A stretch of 64,000 nucleotides of DNA. It comes from Filosporella fistucella. Lineage: Eukaryota; Ascomycota; Leotiomycetes; Helotiales. The position numbers were made by a program, and so were the translations under genes. Under the pieces are notes generated by a model. The model saw only the letters and a list, made by a program, of their open reading frames with translations. It had not been told where the DNA came from and made no database searches. This document shows positions 11,090 to 22,192 of this stretch, piece by piece (positions within the stretch are counted from its first letter, which is position 1; each line of letters starts with the position of its first letter). Where the stretch lies: positions 992,001-1,056,000 of the forward strand of contig JAQJZZ010000020.1 of NCBI GenBank assembly GCA_030077755.1, read 5' to 3'.

Positions 11090-14000
11090 GCCACGAATCA
11101 GTCCACATTTTGTGACAGAAGCTACCTTGACGTTGTGGGAGGTTGCATGCGTCTGTATCAAATTCGCATGTTGGAGGTAGTGTGATCGTTCCCCGAATTT
11201 GGAATTCTAGATCGATGATGGCATTGGGTGGCTATCAGCATCTTATGGGAAAGAGCATGACTTCTGAAGTACATCTGCATTCGGACATCAGGGTGTACCA
11301 ATCCCGCCAAGATTCCTACTTCTGGTACAAGGAACACAAATCAATTCTCCCAGAACAGTTTCACTTCATGCTACCTGCCGTCAATGATATCCTTCAACGT
11401 TCCAGCTACCTGATACCTGGTCAGAACTATCGTTAGCCTGGGCCAGACCGATATATCTACGGCGCTGGACAATCCAGTTCAAGCCGCCCATCTTCACATC
11501 GGCACCCCGCATGCCAATATCACTCGGTGCAAGCCCCGGGCCGTCCCATATCATTGATATCAATGAGTTCAGCCACTTCGGCTCTCGTTCCGACACGAAA
11601 TTGTGACACCAACACAGGCGAAGGATCCAAGGTTTGCGGAAAGATGCAATATCACAATTATCACAAGCAACGTCAAGCAATCAGCAAGACGAAGGATTTC
11701 TCGGTCGTTCCTCGGTCATCCTCTTCATAAAAGTGCACTGCCGTGCTTTTGCATCAATGTTGAATGGAGTGAAATGCAACTTACCTCCAGTATTAACCCT
11801 GCTAATTGGTCGATCGGTCACTTAAGATTAGTCTCGTCATCTTCTTCTGGAAGCTGGATGTCAAGCAGGCAGCCTTTACTCTGCCGAGAAAATACAAGCA
11901 CCCCAAGATAATCAACTCCCAACCAAGACGTCGCCGACGCATATCGGAAGCATACATCATCACGTGGCTCTCGACGCCAGCGGCCAGTAACACGTCCGTC
12001 TGCAGGTTACACCCAATTGATGCTTATGCCGCCGCTTTTCCAGCGGCAAGACAACGCTGCTGCAAGGCAAGGATGAAGGTGCTGCAGGACAGGCGTCAAT
12101 GTGAAGCGAAGCAAAGTGGTGGCAGAAGCGAATGAGTGAGTTTGGACTGCAAGACGTTGGCGCGAGAATGGGGGATTTGTGGAATCATGAGTTGGTTGCG
12201 GCATGATTCGACTTTGGATATCTGTTTTTGGAAGACGAAAATATAGCCCAGATGGCGAATATATTTGTCTTTAAAGTTCCCGCTGTCCAGAACACTTTAT
12301 ATAAAATTATGACTAAAATCTTATTAAAAAAGGACTGGTATCCAAAAAATTTTAACACAACCTCACCCCACCTTTAGCTCTTCGAGCTGATCGAGCTTGC
12401 TATTCATCCAAGACCTTTCTTCCTCAATGATCTACCACATTCTCAATTCCCAAGGCTCATCCTAGCATTCAATCCCACTCTCCCAGAAAAAGACCTAGAA
12501 TATAACAGTTCCTGCTATAGCAGAATCCAAAACTCGTGGAAATTCGGTAACAGCCTCATTTATTATCACACATCTGAACTATTTACCCCTCTCTTCTCCA
12601 CTCGTGCCAACAAAGTGCATACGGTCGTTCCAACAAGACAATTGCAGCAATTGAAACCAACAATATTTCCATTTCAGTCACAGTATACATATAAATGTAT
12701 AGCAATTTCTCTCTGTCTTCAAAAATAGCCTTATCAACCAGCCTCTCCTCAACCCTTTTTTCCTTCCCGTCTTCCCGACAAACCGAGTCAGCACGAAAAT
12801 CAGGGTCCAAGACATTCCTCATCCCGTACCCAAAGGGCTTTAGTCCTCCGTACGGTTCTCTACTTCCTCTGGAAAGCATACGGGTTTATCATGAAGTACC
12901 TTGGTTTTGCTCAATGGAGAAACAGCGTCGTCGATCCGTGTGCGTCTTTCCCTCTCGACGCGGCAGAGGCAGAGGCACAGCAACCGGGGAAGGCGGTCCA
13001 TAACACCACCGAACTGCCTTCTGCATCTCATTTGCAGCTCCTGGCTGACAGGTCTGGCATCCATGAACTCCGGACAGCAAGAGGAAAGGTATCGAGGTAC
13101 CAGTTCCCGCAACCTACTACGGTCACTGGGGAAATAATTGTAAATTTGTTTCTAGCAGGCTTCTCCATTACCAAGGTATCTTAACAAATCAGGAAACTGG
13201 ATTCAACCAAGCATTACTCAATTAAGTATAACATATTTTAGTAGCTGTTACATTTATTACCCTGGTATAGGAGTATGATCGAACACTTTTTGTAAACCCC
13301 CCTGAGAAAACCCCAGCGAGAAATCAGCACGACATCTCTCGTCCTACATCTCAATCAACAAGATCATCCCCAACTTCTCCCTTTACAAACACCATAATCC
13401 AGATTCTCAATTGCCATACCTAATGCACATCTTCTTTCTTTTCCCGTCTCAATGACATCTTTCCCGTTTCTTCATGCTTGGCATTTACCTTAGATAAGTC
13501 AGGAAAAAAATGTCTTGCTTAAATATCAATATCACAACCTCTCTACCCGCATCAGTCCAACAAGTAGCTGAACGAACCATATCCCACCATCCCCCACGTA
13601 AGAAAACGGAGCCATCTCCAGATAGGACAGGCCTAAGCAGATGCCAAAAGAAACACATCCATCCATCCAATCCAATACATCTCAAAATTCAAATAAAGTT
13701 CCAATCCCCAAAACTCCTGCACAAAATGTAGTACGTACGTCTACCCTTCAAGTCTAGTGGGAAATCTGAGGGAGAAAAAAACGTGCGTTTTGAGGTAAGT
13801 AGGAGCTAGGAAAGGCAGCTGCCCTGGGATTGGGAAAGGGGAGGGTTACATAGGGCCGTTTTGGATATTGGGAGGATCCACATAGGTAGGTATGGTACCT
13901 TTATGACAGCTTTATTTCATCTGGGAGTTTTTGGGAATGTGATGGATGTAAGATTAGTTTGGTACCCCGCTTCCTCGTGGCAGATGGAGCGGGATGTGCT

Positions 14001-15292
14001 GTTAAATTATTGGCCTTAGGTAGAGATTGATATTTTGAGATGGGGAAAGCTTCAAATACTCTTTTGAAGACATTAGGTCTTTGAAATGTATTGAAGGTTA
14101 CGACTTTTAGGTATTGAATATATTCGATCAAATATCACAATCCCTCTTAAAGCAATTGAGTATTTACAATGTCCCAATTGAACACTCATCCTAGTCAGTC
14201 CAATCACACATTTCAAATCTCCAAACAGTACTCCCCGCCATTCTCTAGAACGACGTCAACGCTGTTACTTTATATTCAGCCTGTGTACATCCGTCTATAT
14301 CCATCCATCCATCATCAAATGTAACAACCAATCCAAATTCCCCCAAAACCCCTCAAAAATTGCATGTTACAATCCACTTCCGAGTTCTCTCCCATGCCCA
14401 CGCCGTAATCTCTATCAGCACATCGGCAATCCCGCCAGGTCGGGAAGGTGGAATCTTCAATCGAAGGATGGAAGGCGAAGGGCACAGCAAACTAGTGCTC
14501 ATTCTACAGGGGATGGGCTGAGAAAGGCATTGTGGTTCCTGGCTGCCAATGCTCAGGCACAAGCATCTTGATAGCGGGGCGAACCATCAGATATGATAAA
14601 AAAATTCTCCTGTTGGGTTTGCTTCACAGGACTGGAAGGATACTCTGCTTAGGGCAGGGAAAAGTGACGGTGGGGGACAGGTGGGACGATTTTACCTGAA
14701 TTCAATAGGGTTGTGTTAAGTAACAACTTTGGCATGTCAGATAGTAGAGAAGGTACTTGGTGAAATGGATCTCATTCCCATATCCGGTCTTGCAGATAGA
14801 CACTAACTGATGACATGCACACACTTTCTCATCCCATCTTTATCTCCATATCTCATCCAACCTAACCCAACCTTCCCAATCCATCTTCTCATCAACAGTC
14901 AATCAATCGCTCATGCTAGCTAACCTGCCTGTCTTCCATTCGCTCACAAAAAAGTTTGGACAATCGTAGAAGGTTGTTGTAGAGAAGTTTGATAACATGA
15001 AAGCTTGCAATTGAGATAACGTCCCCAAAAATATATGCGCCCAAGACACCCGATCCGGTTTCAACAATGAACATCTTCGAGATGGAACTGATGTGTTTGT
15101 CGATTCATGAATACGCCATATGCCTCTCTTTTGGTACTCCGTTCGCCGAGTCAGGTTGGAATTCCAACAACGCTGTAGAAGGAAGAAGATTTGTAGAAAG
15201 AAGGATGCAGATTTGTCAAGGCATTTGCCAGAGGAGGATCGTAAAAGTCGTGCATGCCCGGTAGCCGAACTGAGCCCCGCCTTGTAGCCTCC
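11090..15292. other. 4.2-kb interval between two convergent genes, nothing recognised
   Basis: The membrane-protein gene and ras-2 end toward each other here, a setting where fungal genes are usually close. Short frames occur on both strands (up to about 110 codons), but none has a recognisable domain or consistent splice pattern. Untranslated exons, a noncoding RNA or a lineage-specific gene are possible. Confidence 0.4.
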
Positions 15293-16077
15293 TCATAATA
15301 TCGTGCATTTTCTCTCTGATCTACTCTTATTGCGATATCTTCGGTTTTCGTCTCGAGGTAATCCACCTTCTCCAGTCCCAGATCTTTGCCCACGCCCGCT
15401 GCCTGGTGCAGCTCTCATGCTATTCGTCTGCCTTTGACGGCGCAACTGCCGTACTACGTCGTAGAAAGCCTTCTCTACGTTGATGCAATTCTTTGCCGAT
15501 GCCTCAACAAACTCACATCCTAGTTCTCGTGCAAGTGCTTGTCCTTCCTGTGTGCTAACCTCTCGCTCCGTCACTCTGTCACTCTTATTTCCAACTAACA
15601 TTATAGGGACTGGCGCCGAGGGGGATGCCGAGGAAATTGGTGAGCCTGGGTATGAAGGCGAAGACGCCGAGGATTCCTTGACTCTCTGAATTTGATTGTG
15701 GAACCGTTGAATTCGTGTGAAAGATGATCTCGACGAAATACTGTAGACAAGAACAAAGCCTTCCCCATCTCGGATCCATTGATCTCTTAGAGCTGTGTAT
15801 TCTTCTTGCCCAGCAGTATCGAGGACTTCCAGCATGCAAGATTGCCCATCTATAACCACTTGTTTCCTGTATGAATCTTCGATTGTTGGATCGTACTGCA
15901 GAAAAAGTAAGTATAGGCTCGTCATAATACCAGGCAGACGTCTCGAGACTCAGAATGAGGGCATATGCTTACAGTTTCAACAAAGTGCTGTAGAGTTAAT
16001 TGAATCGTCAGAGCTGTCTTCCCTACTCCACCATCTCCAAGCACCACCAGCTTGTACAGCACCATTTTGCCCGCCAT
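15293..16077 (-). CDS. ras-2: Ras-2/RasB small GTPase
   Basis: This membrane-anchored GTP switch acts upstream of cAMP and MAPK growth signalling. Two exons (16077-15973 and 15895-15293), joined across a 77-bp intron inside switch I, encode 235 residues. The P-loop is GDGGVGKT (14-21), switch I is YDPTIEDSY (36-44), switch II is DTAGQEEY with Gln65 equivalent to Ras Gln61, and VGNKSD and EASAK are present. A Ser/Pro insertion ([15 protein letters not shown]) before VGNKSD and the [12 protein letters not shown] block mark the Ras-2/RasB branch (Neurospora ras-2, Aspergillus rasB) rather than RasA. The basic tail ends in the CaaX box CTIL; a final Leu favours geranylgeranylation. No activating substitution is seen at the Gly12, Gly13 or Gln61 equivalents. 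A second ATG four codons later is possible. Confidence 0.95.
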
Positions 16078-16555
16078 GATGTGGGATATCGTGAGGGCGT
16101 GAGGGCTGTCAGAAAGAGAAGAACGGGTATAGGCGAAGTTGAGAAATCGATAGGACGTAAAATCAATTCGTTGAAGAAGCTATCAGCACTATGCAACGGG
16201 AAATCTGATCTGGAGTGGAGAATTGGTTCTGGGCTTTGGTCCTCTGGCAAGTAAAGCTCGGACTTCCGCGTGGAGAGATAGATAGTGGTTTCGGCACTAC
16301 GATACCAATTTTATGCCTGTTCCTGCCCGCTTGCCTTGTCTCCTTGTTGCAATATAGTCTGCTGTGGTCTGCAGAACCTCGGGGCAGTTGATCGCCTGCG
16401 TAAGAAGCCGGGAAGATCTTCGAGTGCGCAAAGGTGCAAAAAGATGGTATGGTAGGAAAGGTATGGTATGGGTTTTGACTATGCTCGGACTTTTTGCAAG
16501 GCGATGCAGATCGAAGCTCGAGTTTGGCGGCAAGTATCGGAGTGGTAGTAGACTG

Positions 16556-16632
16556 TAGGGTAGGTGGTAGGGTAAGGTAGGTAGGGAGGTAGGTAGTTAG
16601 GTAGATAGGTGGGTAGGTAGGCGGTAGGTAGA
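16556..16632. repeat. GGTA-type microsatellite
   Basis: Imperfect tandem GGTA/GGTAG units, about 480 bp upstream of the ras-2 start codon. Confidence 0.85.
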
Positions 16633-16870
16633 TGAAGATTGGGGGTTGAATCAGTAGCGCCAGTGGGGAGGCCTAGATGCCCAAAGCGATCAAGTGAAGG
16701 AAGTTGAGTGGAGTGGGGAAGACGTGGTAGTGGCAGTGGGAGGTGGAGGTAGTGGAAAAGTGAGCCGATGAGGATAAGGTAGTAGCGTAGCTGGTAGATG
16801 GCAGAAGCGGCGAGACGAGATCAGAGACGAATGAACGATATGGGATGTGTCTCAGATGAGTGAGGTAAAG

Positions 16871-16890
16871 TGAGTGAGTGAGTGAGTGAG
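16871..16890. repeat. (TGAG)5 microsatellite
   Basis: Five tandem TGAG units upstream of ras-2. Confidence 0.9.
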
Positions 16891-17080
16891 GGCTTTGGGT
16901 TTGGATTTTGGTTTGGATTGAGTTGTGTGGTTGGTGGTGTTGGTTGTACGTATTCGGGAGCCTTGACAGGTTGGACAGATGAGATGGGAGATAAATGATC
17001 CAAGTTTGGGATGTTGTCTCTGGGCAGGCGAGGTACCTCAGGTTGAAGTTTGGTGGCGGTGATAATAGCAGGAAGGTAGG

Positions 17081-17150
17081 TGGTTGTAATTGTAGTTGGA
17101 GTTGTAGTTGTAGTTGTAGTAACAACTTAAAGGTAGTTGTAGTTGGAGGT
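17081..17150. repeat. GTTGTA-type imperfect hexamer repeat
   Basis: Repeated GTAGTT units with small interruptions. Confidence 0.75.
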
Positions 17151-17346
17151 AAGCAGCAGTAGATAGGCAGGTACAATATTCCCAGTATTCGTGAGTACCT
17201 CGTAGACAGGTACAAACGTGGTGTCGTGCTTTGTACCTCCAACTATTTTTGCCCTGCTGGTGTTGTCCTGCTTCGCTTTGCTTTGCTTTCGTTTGCTCTG
17301 TACTTCTCTTCTCTACCTATACTCTTCGCTCTCCACTATCCATGCA

Positions 17347-17395
17347 TTCAATCAATCAATCAATCAGTCCGTCAGTCAATCAATCAGTCAATCAA
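17347..17395. repeat. CAAT/CAGT tetranucleotide repeat
   Basis: About twelve CAAT or CAGT units in tandem. It is followed by a CCCTTC/CCCTGC pyrimidine-rich stretch to about 17450. Confidence 0.85.
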
Positions 17396-17577
17396 CAAGT
17401 GCCCTTCCCTTCCCTGCCCTGCCCTACCCTGCCTTGTCTGTCTTTCCTTTCCCTCTACTCTGCCTCCACTTTCTTTGGCGAGCGACTAACCTGCAGTGCA
17501 GCAGCGTATTGTAAAAGCGGCGACACCAAAAATTTGAAGACAAATACACTTCGCTGCAATGCACGGCGCTGGGACTG

Positions 17578-17605
17578 CTGCACTCTTCTGCACTCTTCTG
17601 CACTC
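17578..17605. repeat. CTGCACTCTT decamer repeat
   Basis: Nearly three tandem copies of the 10-bp unit. Confidence 0.85.
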
Positions 17606-18067
17606 CCACAGGTTCATGAACCAAGCAGAAGGCACCACAAGGAACTGGGAGGAAAATGTGGAATTTGATAGGACGGGACACAACCGCACCGGACAAGATG
17701 GGATGGATGCAATAATAATAGGTAGAGGGCAAGCAGGTAAGGTAAGGTAGGCAGAGGCAGGTAGGTAGTTGAAATAGGTAAGGTAGATAGATATGTGATA
17801 GGTGTAGGTAATGAATTCAAATCGGCCACGGCCACACACAAAACGTTCCAATATTCCAATAGATGCGGTCCACAAAATAATTTCCGTCCTGGGTTTCTGT
17901 CTGTATTATGGTGGGGTGGACTGAGGAATGGAATGGCAAGAATGACTACCGCTCTGGCTCTGGATGGCTCAAAAACTGGTCGCCGTTGATGATTTTGAGC
18001 CAAGGAGCAGACTCAACAGAGACTACTTGGTGATCCACCCGGTCTAGACCAAAAACAAAAATGTTTG

Positions 18068-18087
18068 CTGATCTGATCTGATCTGAT
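18068..18087. repeat. (CTGAT)4 microsatellite
   Basis: Four perfect tandem CTGAT units. Confidence 0.9.
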
Positions 18088-20920
18088 CCCGTCTGTATTG
18101 CTGATAATCACGTGTCTCAAAATGATACCAGCTGGAGGTCCAAGAGCAAAACAAACGGGACAAGGTATAGCTCCAGGTCGGTAGTTCCAGATAGATATTG
18201 CTTGATGGGCAAGGACTCGGGGAGTAGGGGTAGTTGTCCAGGTTGACATAAAATGAGAGCACCTTCAAGGGACTCGGACCTCATGGCGGTACTCCGTACA
18301 TATATAGAAAAAAAAACCGTACCGTACAGTCCTGCAGTGCATTGGGACTCTTGCAGCTGGGCAACAACCAGATGGAAAGGCCGGAGACGTTGTGACCTTT
18401 TGTGTTTGAATAAATATTAATGGCTGTTTGCTGACGTTTCTATCTTGCTCCGCGCCCAATCACAACACCCCGACGGATAATTTCAATGGAATCGCCAGCA
18501 AATTGTCCCGTCGAAAGCAGCATTCAGGGGTTTTATCCTCTATCAGGCAAAGGCATCGATGGGAAACACGGAGCAGTGGATCATTGCGTTGGGCCTCATT
18601 TCTGCTTTTACCTGCATGTTGCAAAACATCTGCTAAGGTACTCTACGGCAACATTGTCCCGAATCCTGGGGATACCATGGAAGAAGGCGGGGTGCAGGTC
18701 GGCGATCCAGGGAAATGTATTTTTATTGTCCCTTTGTGTGGGAAGCGGAAACTCATCTATTATGCCCAAGCCGCCGAGATAATCCCTCGAATGGGCTGTT
18801 AGCGTAAAGCAGACTTTCTTTGGTAATTGGGTTGGAGTATCTCTTGGATGACGAGAAAATGCAAGGTATCTAGTATAATGGGAAAGAGGAAGTATGGCAA
18901 TGCTACCTACAATTGTTGCAAAAGGTTGATAGTACAATATCAAATCAGATATCGACTGCTAAAGAAAACGGATAATCACGGCTGTGGTTTATTCCCATCG
19001 AGTGAGGGATATTGTGATGGCAGATGCCACTGTTTGGATACCAGCCTCAAGCCATTTTCGGGATTGTCGTCCCTTCAACCGCAATTCAAAGCTTGTCAGT
19101 CTGAGATGCTGGCGGAGAAACTTGACAGGAGTATTCCCGATGGTAGTACCTAGTAATAGTACACGAAAATCTGCCCAAGTTGAATGAATTGTTCCAAGAT
19201 ACGCAGCACGAAATAACTTTCAGTCAAAATCTCAGTGGATACGCACGTTGTCAGGAGTAACTATCTATAGCTCGAAATCACCACGATATCCTTAGAGTGA
19301 TGAACCGTTTACCTACCGGTATTCATGTTCCACCAAACCAAAACACTTGATCATTTCAAAAAGCCCGACCTCAAATTCCGAAAACACCTCAACACGTTCC
19401 ACTCTAGCAATGAGCTCCGACCAGCATAGAAAAACACCCAAAGACTCTAACGAGAATAATAAGGAAGACCTCACACCAGGAATAAACACACATAAAGCAG
19501 CGCAAGACAAATGTCCGACATCTCTCCTTATTCTGCACCCCAAGCCATCACCAAGACCTATATCCGAAAGCCAGCATAACAATCGATATCACTGAAAACG
19601 TGGTCTGGAACAGCAAGCACAAGGGCTGAGAGAGGAAGAGAGAAATCTAGCCGACTTCCAGACCAAGGGATCAAAAAGCAAATGGAAAAGAACGTGCTTG
19701 GGTCGATTCCTCAACTGACGCAATAATGTTCACATTGCACGATGAAGAAAGAAGAAAGTCCAGAAAGGGCAGATCTAGAAGCCAGCACAAGACGGAGGGA
19801 GATCAGGCAACCTTCCCTCTCACCAGAATCGAATCAGAATCATGGAGCAAGTAACGAGGAGACACGAGATACGGGCACAAGATCGGAATTAAACAAGAAA
19901 ACCACAACTCGACATACAGATAACAAACAGCCCACATGCCAGGCTCTAGAAACACCCACGTTAACCCCCGACATGCAAACAAGCAAATCCAAGCACGCGC
20001 CACAAACAAGCCTCGGGACCCAAGATGCAAAACACGCTCATTCTAGAAACCTTCTATGACTCAGAATTTTGGTGCGCTAGAGAGAAAGAAAGAAGGAAAG
20101 AAGGAGATGGGACTAGATACCTCCTTCTTCACCGACACTATCACGGCCACGGAGTAATCTCAATCGTGATCTTGATTATGATTTATGATCTCAAATACAA
20201 GAGAGATCTGAATCAGGTTCTATAGACCGAGACTGATCTATGAATCAAGCAGATGAAGAGATGAGATCGGATCAGATCAGACATGAAAAGAGGAGAGCCT
20301 AGGAGAAAGGAAGATGGATTGGGATTTATCTCATTTAAGATAGGTAGGTAGGTCTACGACATCTTGATTGCGAGAGATAGGGGGCGAAAGGGAGGAGTAG
20401 AAAAGAAATGTGTACCAGAGATGACTTATGTTGGTACGGACTGGACAGTACATTGTACAAAAAGCTGGATAATGGAGAGAGGAGAGAACCGTAACTTACG
20501 GCCGTTGATAATACGAAGAGTGAGACATGAATGAGAGACAAGGCTTGTCTTATCAGCCGACACCACGAGGGGCATTCTCGCTGAAGAAAAAAAAGCAAAA
20601 CTAAGTTCCAAGACAAGGCTTTTCAGAAATCACCGAGTAGGCTAGGTCACCGAGAGCGAGCATATAAGGAGCAGATGCCATGCAGCATTGATAACATATT
20701 CTATTGAAATCAGCGAGTGATGAACGAGTCTCCATTCCCTTTCCATGGAGACCAGGTGGCCTTGATGGCTTTCTACCCAGTCGGTCCTCCAAGTGCGCCG
20801 CCCTCCCTAATTGTCCGTAAAATTGGTGTGAATATATAAACAAAAGAATCCGAATATCGTCGTGTGCGTTCCAAGGTCAGGCCAAGGATACGCAATGGTT
20901 CGTCACCCTGTGACACCTTT

Positions 20921-22192
20921 TTACTCTTTCACTTCATGTTCATCCCCGAATGGGGTGCTACTTTTCTTCGGCGATGATTCCCCACTCGCCTTTTTCGCTT
21001 CCGCTTCTTCTATCACTGCACTGAGACTGCTATTGCTTTGATGTCTATCTGGTGGATCACTAAATGGTCCTTGCTCAACTGTGGGTGTGTCATCAATGAT
21101 GGTAATGGCATTTGAATCTCGTGCAAGGAGGCTGCGATGTGGTGACAATTCATCTTCGGACATGGATGCTGACGGTGATACTCTCTTTTGGTTGCTTACA
21201 ACTCGTACTACTTGTGGCCGAACTTGAGTAGCTGTGTTGGCGTTGTTCAAGAATGTAGACCCAACGCTGAAGGCCGGACTTGGTGGTCCACCAGGTCCGT
21301 ATTTGCTGTAATCGACGCTCGGAACAGGAGGAGTGAGATCACCAGGAGAATTAGCGCCATTAGACTTCACGCTGACCACTGCAGCCTTGCCTCGAATAAC
21401 AGTCTGAGCGGGAACCGGTGAGACAACAGCGTTCTTTCCATATATCGTGGATGCAACGCTTGTTCTGGCATATGAAGTTCTGTCACTGATACCAGAATAT
21501 GTCGAGTCCCGTAGATCGCCAGGCATGAAGAAATGTTCTTGCTCGTAACGTGGAGTGCTTGCATTTGAGTTTGACAATGCAATTGGGATTGGAGGAACAG
21601 GAGGGACCAATAGACCAGGCGTCGATGGTGCTGACCGGTTGGTGACTCCCGGGATGTATGCGATCTGGATGATGTTCGAGGCCCGGGTGAGGACAGTTGA
21701 AGCAATGGAGCCAACGGTATGTGTTGAAGCCCTTGCGTCTCTTCTCATCGTGAAATCTTTCTCGGCAGGAAGTGTTTCCTCCGGATCTTCCGCCCAGTTT
21801 TCCTGCTCATATTGTTGCCTTCTGGTCTTGATACAAAATCTCCAGACTAGATATGTAACAATAGCAATAGCAACCACACCTCCTATGACACCACCAGCGA
21901 TAGCACCGACATTGGGGCCAGAATTGGAAGATTTGGTTGCTGTAGTAATTGTTGAAGGAGCTGCGGATGATGCGGTACAGATCGTTTGTGGACATGCATC
22001 GCAGGTTTGTGGGACAAGCGCACAAATATCACCATTCGTACAGTTCGGACACGATGGAGTTCCGTTACAGTCTACTACACATCGTTTCCCAAGATCGTGG
22101 AGGTATTGAAAGGGAGCTACATGATAATTAGTTGGAAATTCACGACCACTCCTTGAGCTGTACACACCTGCGTCGAAGAAAGCCATCGCCAT
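20921..22192 (-). CDS. opy2: Opy2-like membrane anchor of the HOG/filamentation MAPK pathway
   Basis: Opy2 proteins recruit the Ste50 adaptor to the plasma membrane for osmostress and filamentation MAPK signalling. The open frame encodes 423 residues. An N-terminal Cys-rich Opy2 domain (eight Cys between residues 38 and 72, including CPNC and CDAC) comes first. A Ser/Thr stretch and one transmembrane helix (VGAIAGGVIGGVVAIAIVTY, about 95-117) follow, then a long disordered cytoplasmic tail rich in Ser/Pro that ends EHEVKE. No classical signal peptide is seen, as expected for this family. A possible 51-bp intron (22117-22167, donor GTGTGT, branch CTAAT, acceptor TAG) would remove 17 residues between FFDA and PFQYLH without changing frame; both versions are open. 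Identification rests on the Cys pattern and architecture. Confidence 0.8.
   Translation of the reverse strand: MAMAFFDAGVYSSRSGREFPTNYHVAPFQYLHDLGKRCVVDCNGTPSCPNCTNGDICALVPQTCDACPQTICTASSAAPSTITTATKSSNSGPNVGAIAGGVIGGVVAIAIVTYLVWRFCIKTRRQQYEQENWAEDPEETLPAEKDFTMRRDARASTHTVGSIASTVLTRASNIIQIAYIPGVTNRSAPSTPGLLVPPVPPIPIALSNSNASTPRYEQEHFFMPGDLRDSTYSGISDRTSYARTSVASTIYGKNAVVSPVPAQTVIRGKAAVVSVKSNGANSPGDLTPPVPSVDYSKYGPGGPPSPAFSVGSTFLNNANTATQVRPQVVRVVSNQKRVSPSASMSEDELSPHRSLLARDSNAITIIDDTPTVEQGPFSDPPDRHQSNSSLSAVIEEAEAKKASGESSPKKSSTPFGDEHEVKE

Larger units (their letters stand above)
16078..20920. other. ras-2 upstream region, rich in simple repeats
   Basis: These 4.8 kb lie between the ras-2 start and the opy2 stop. 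No gene was recognised. It holds several microsatellites (listed separately) between 16.5 and 18.1 kb and one TACTCCGTA at 18290-18298. The long frames over the repeats are low-complexity artefacts. Confidence 0.5.

Noticed and set aside
16673..17242. 189-codon minus-strand frame upstream of ras-2
   Set aside because: Lacks an ATG start and is made of microsatellite translation (Leu/Gln and Tyr/Leu runs).
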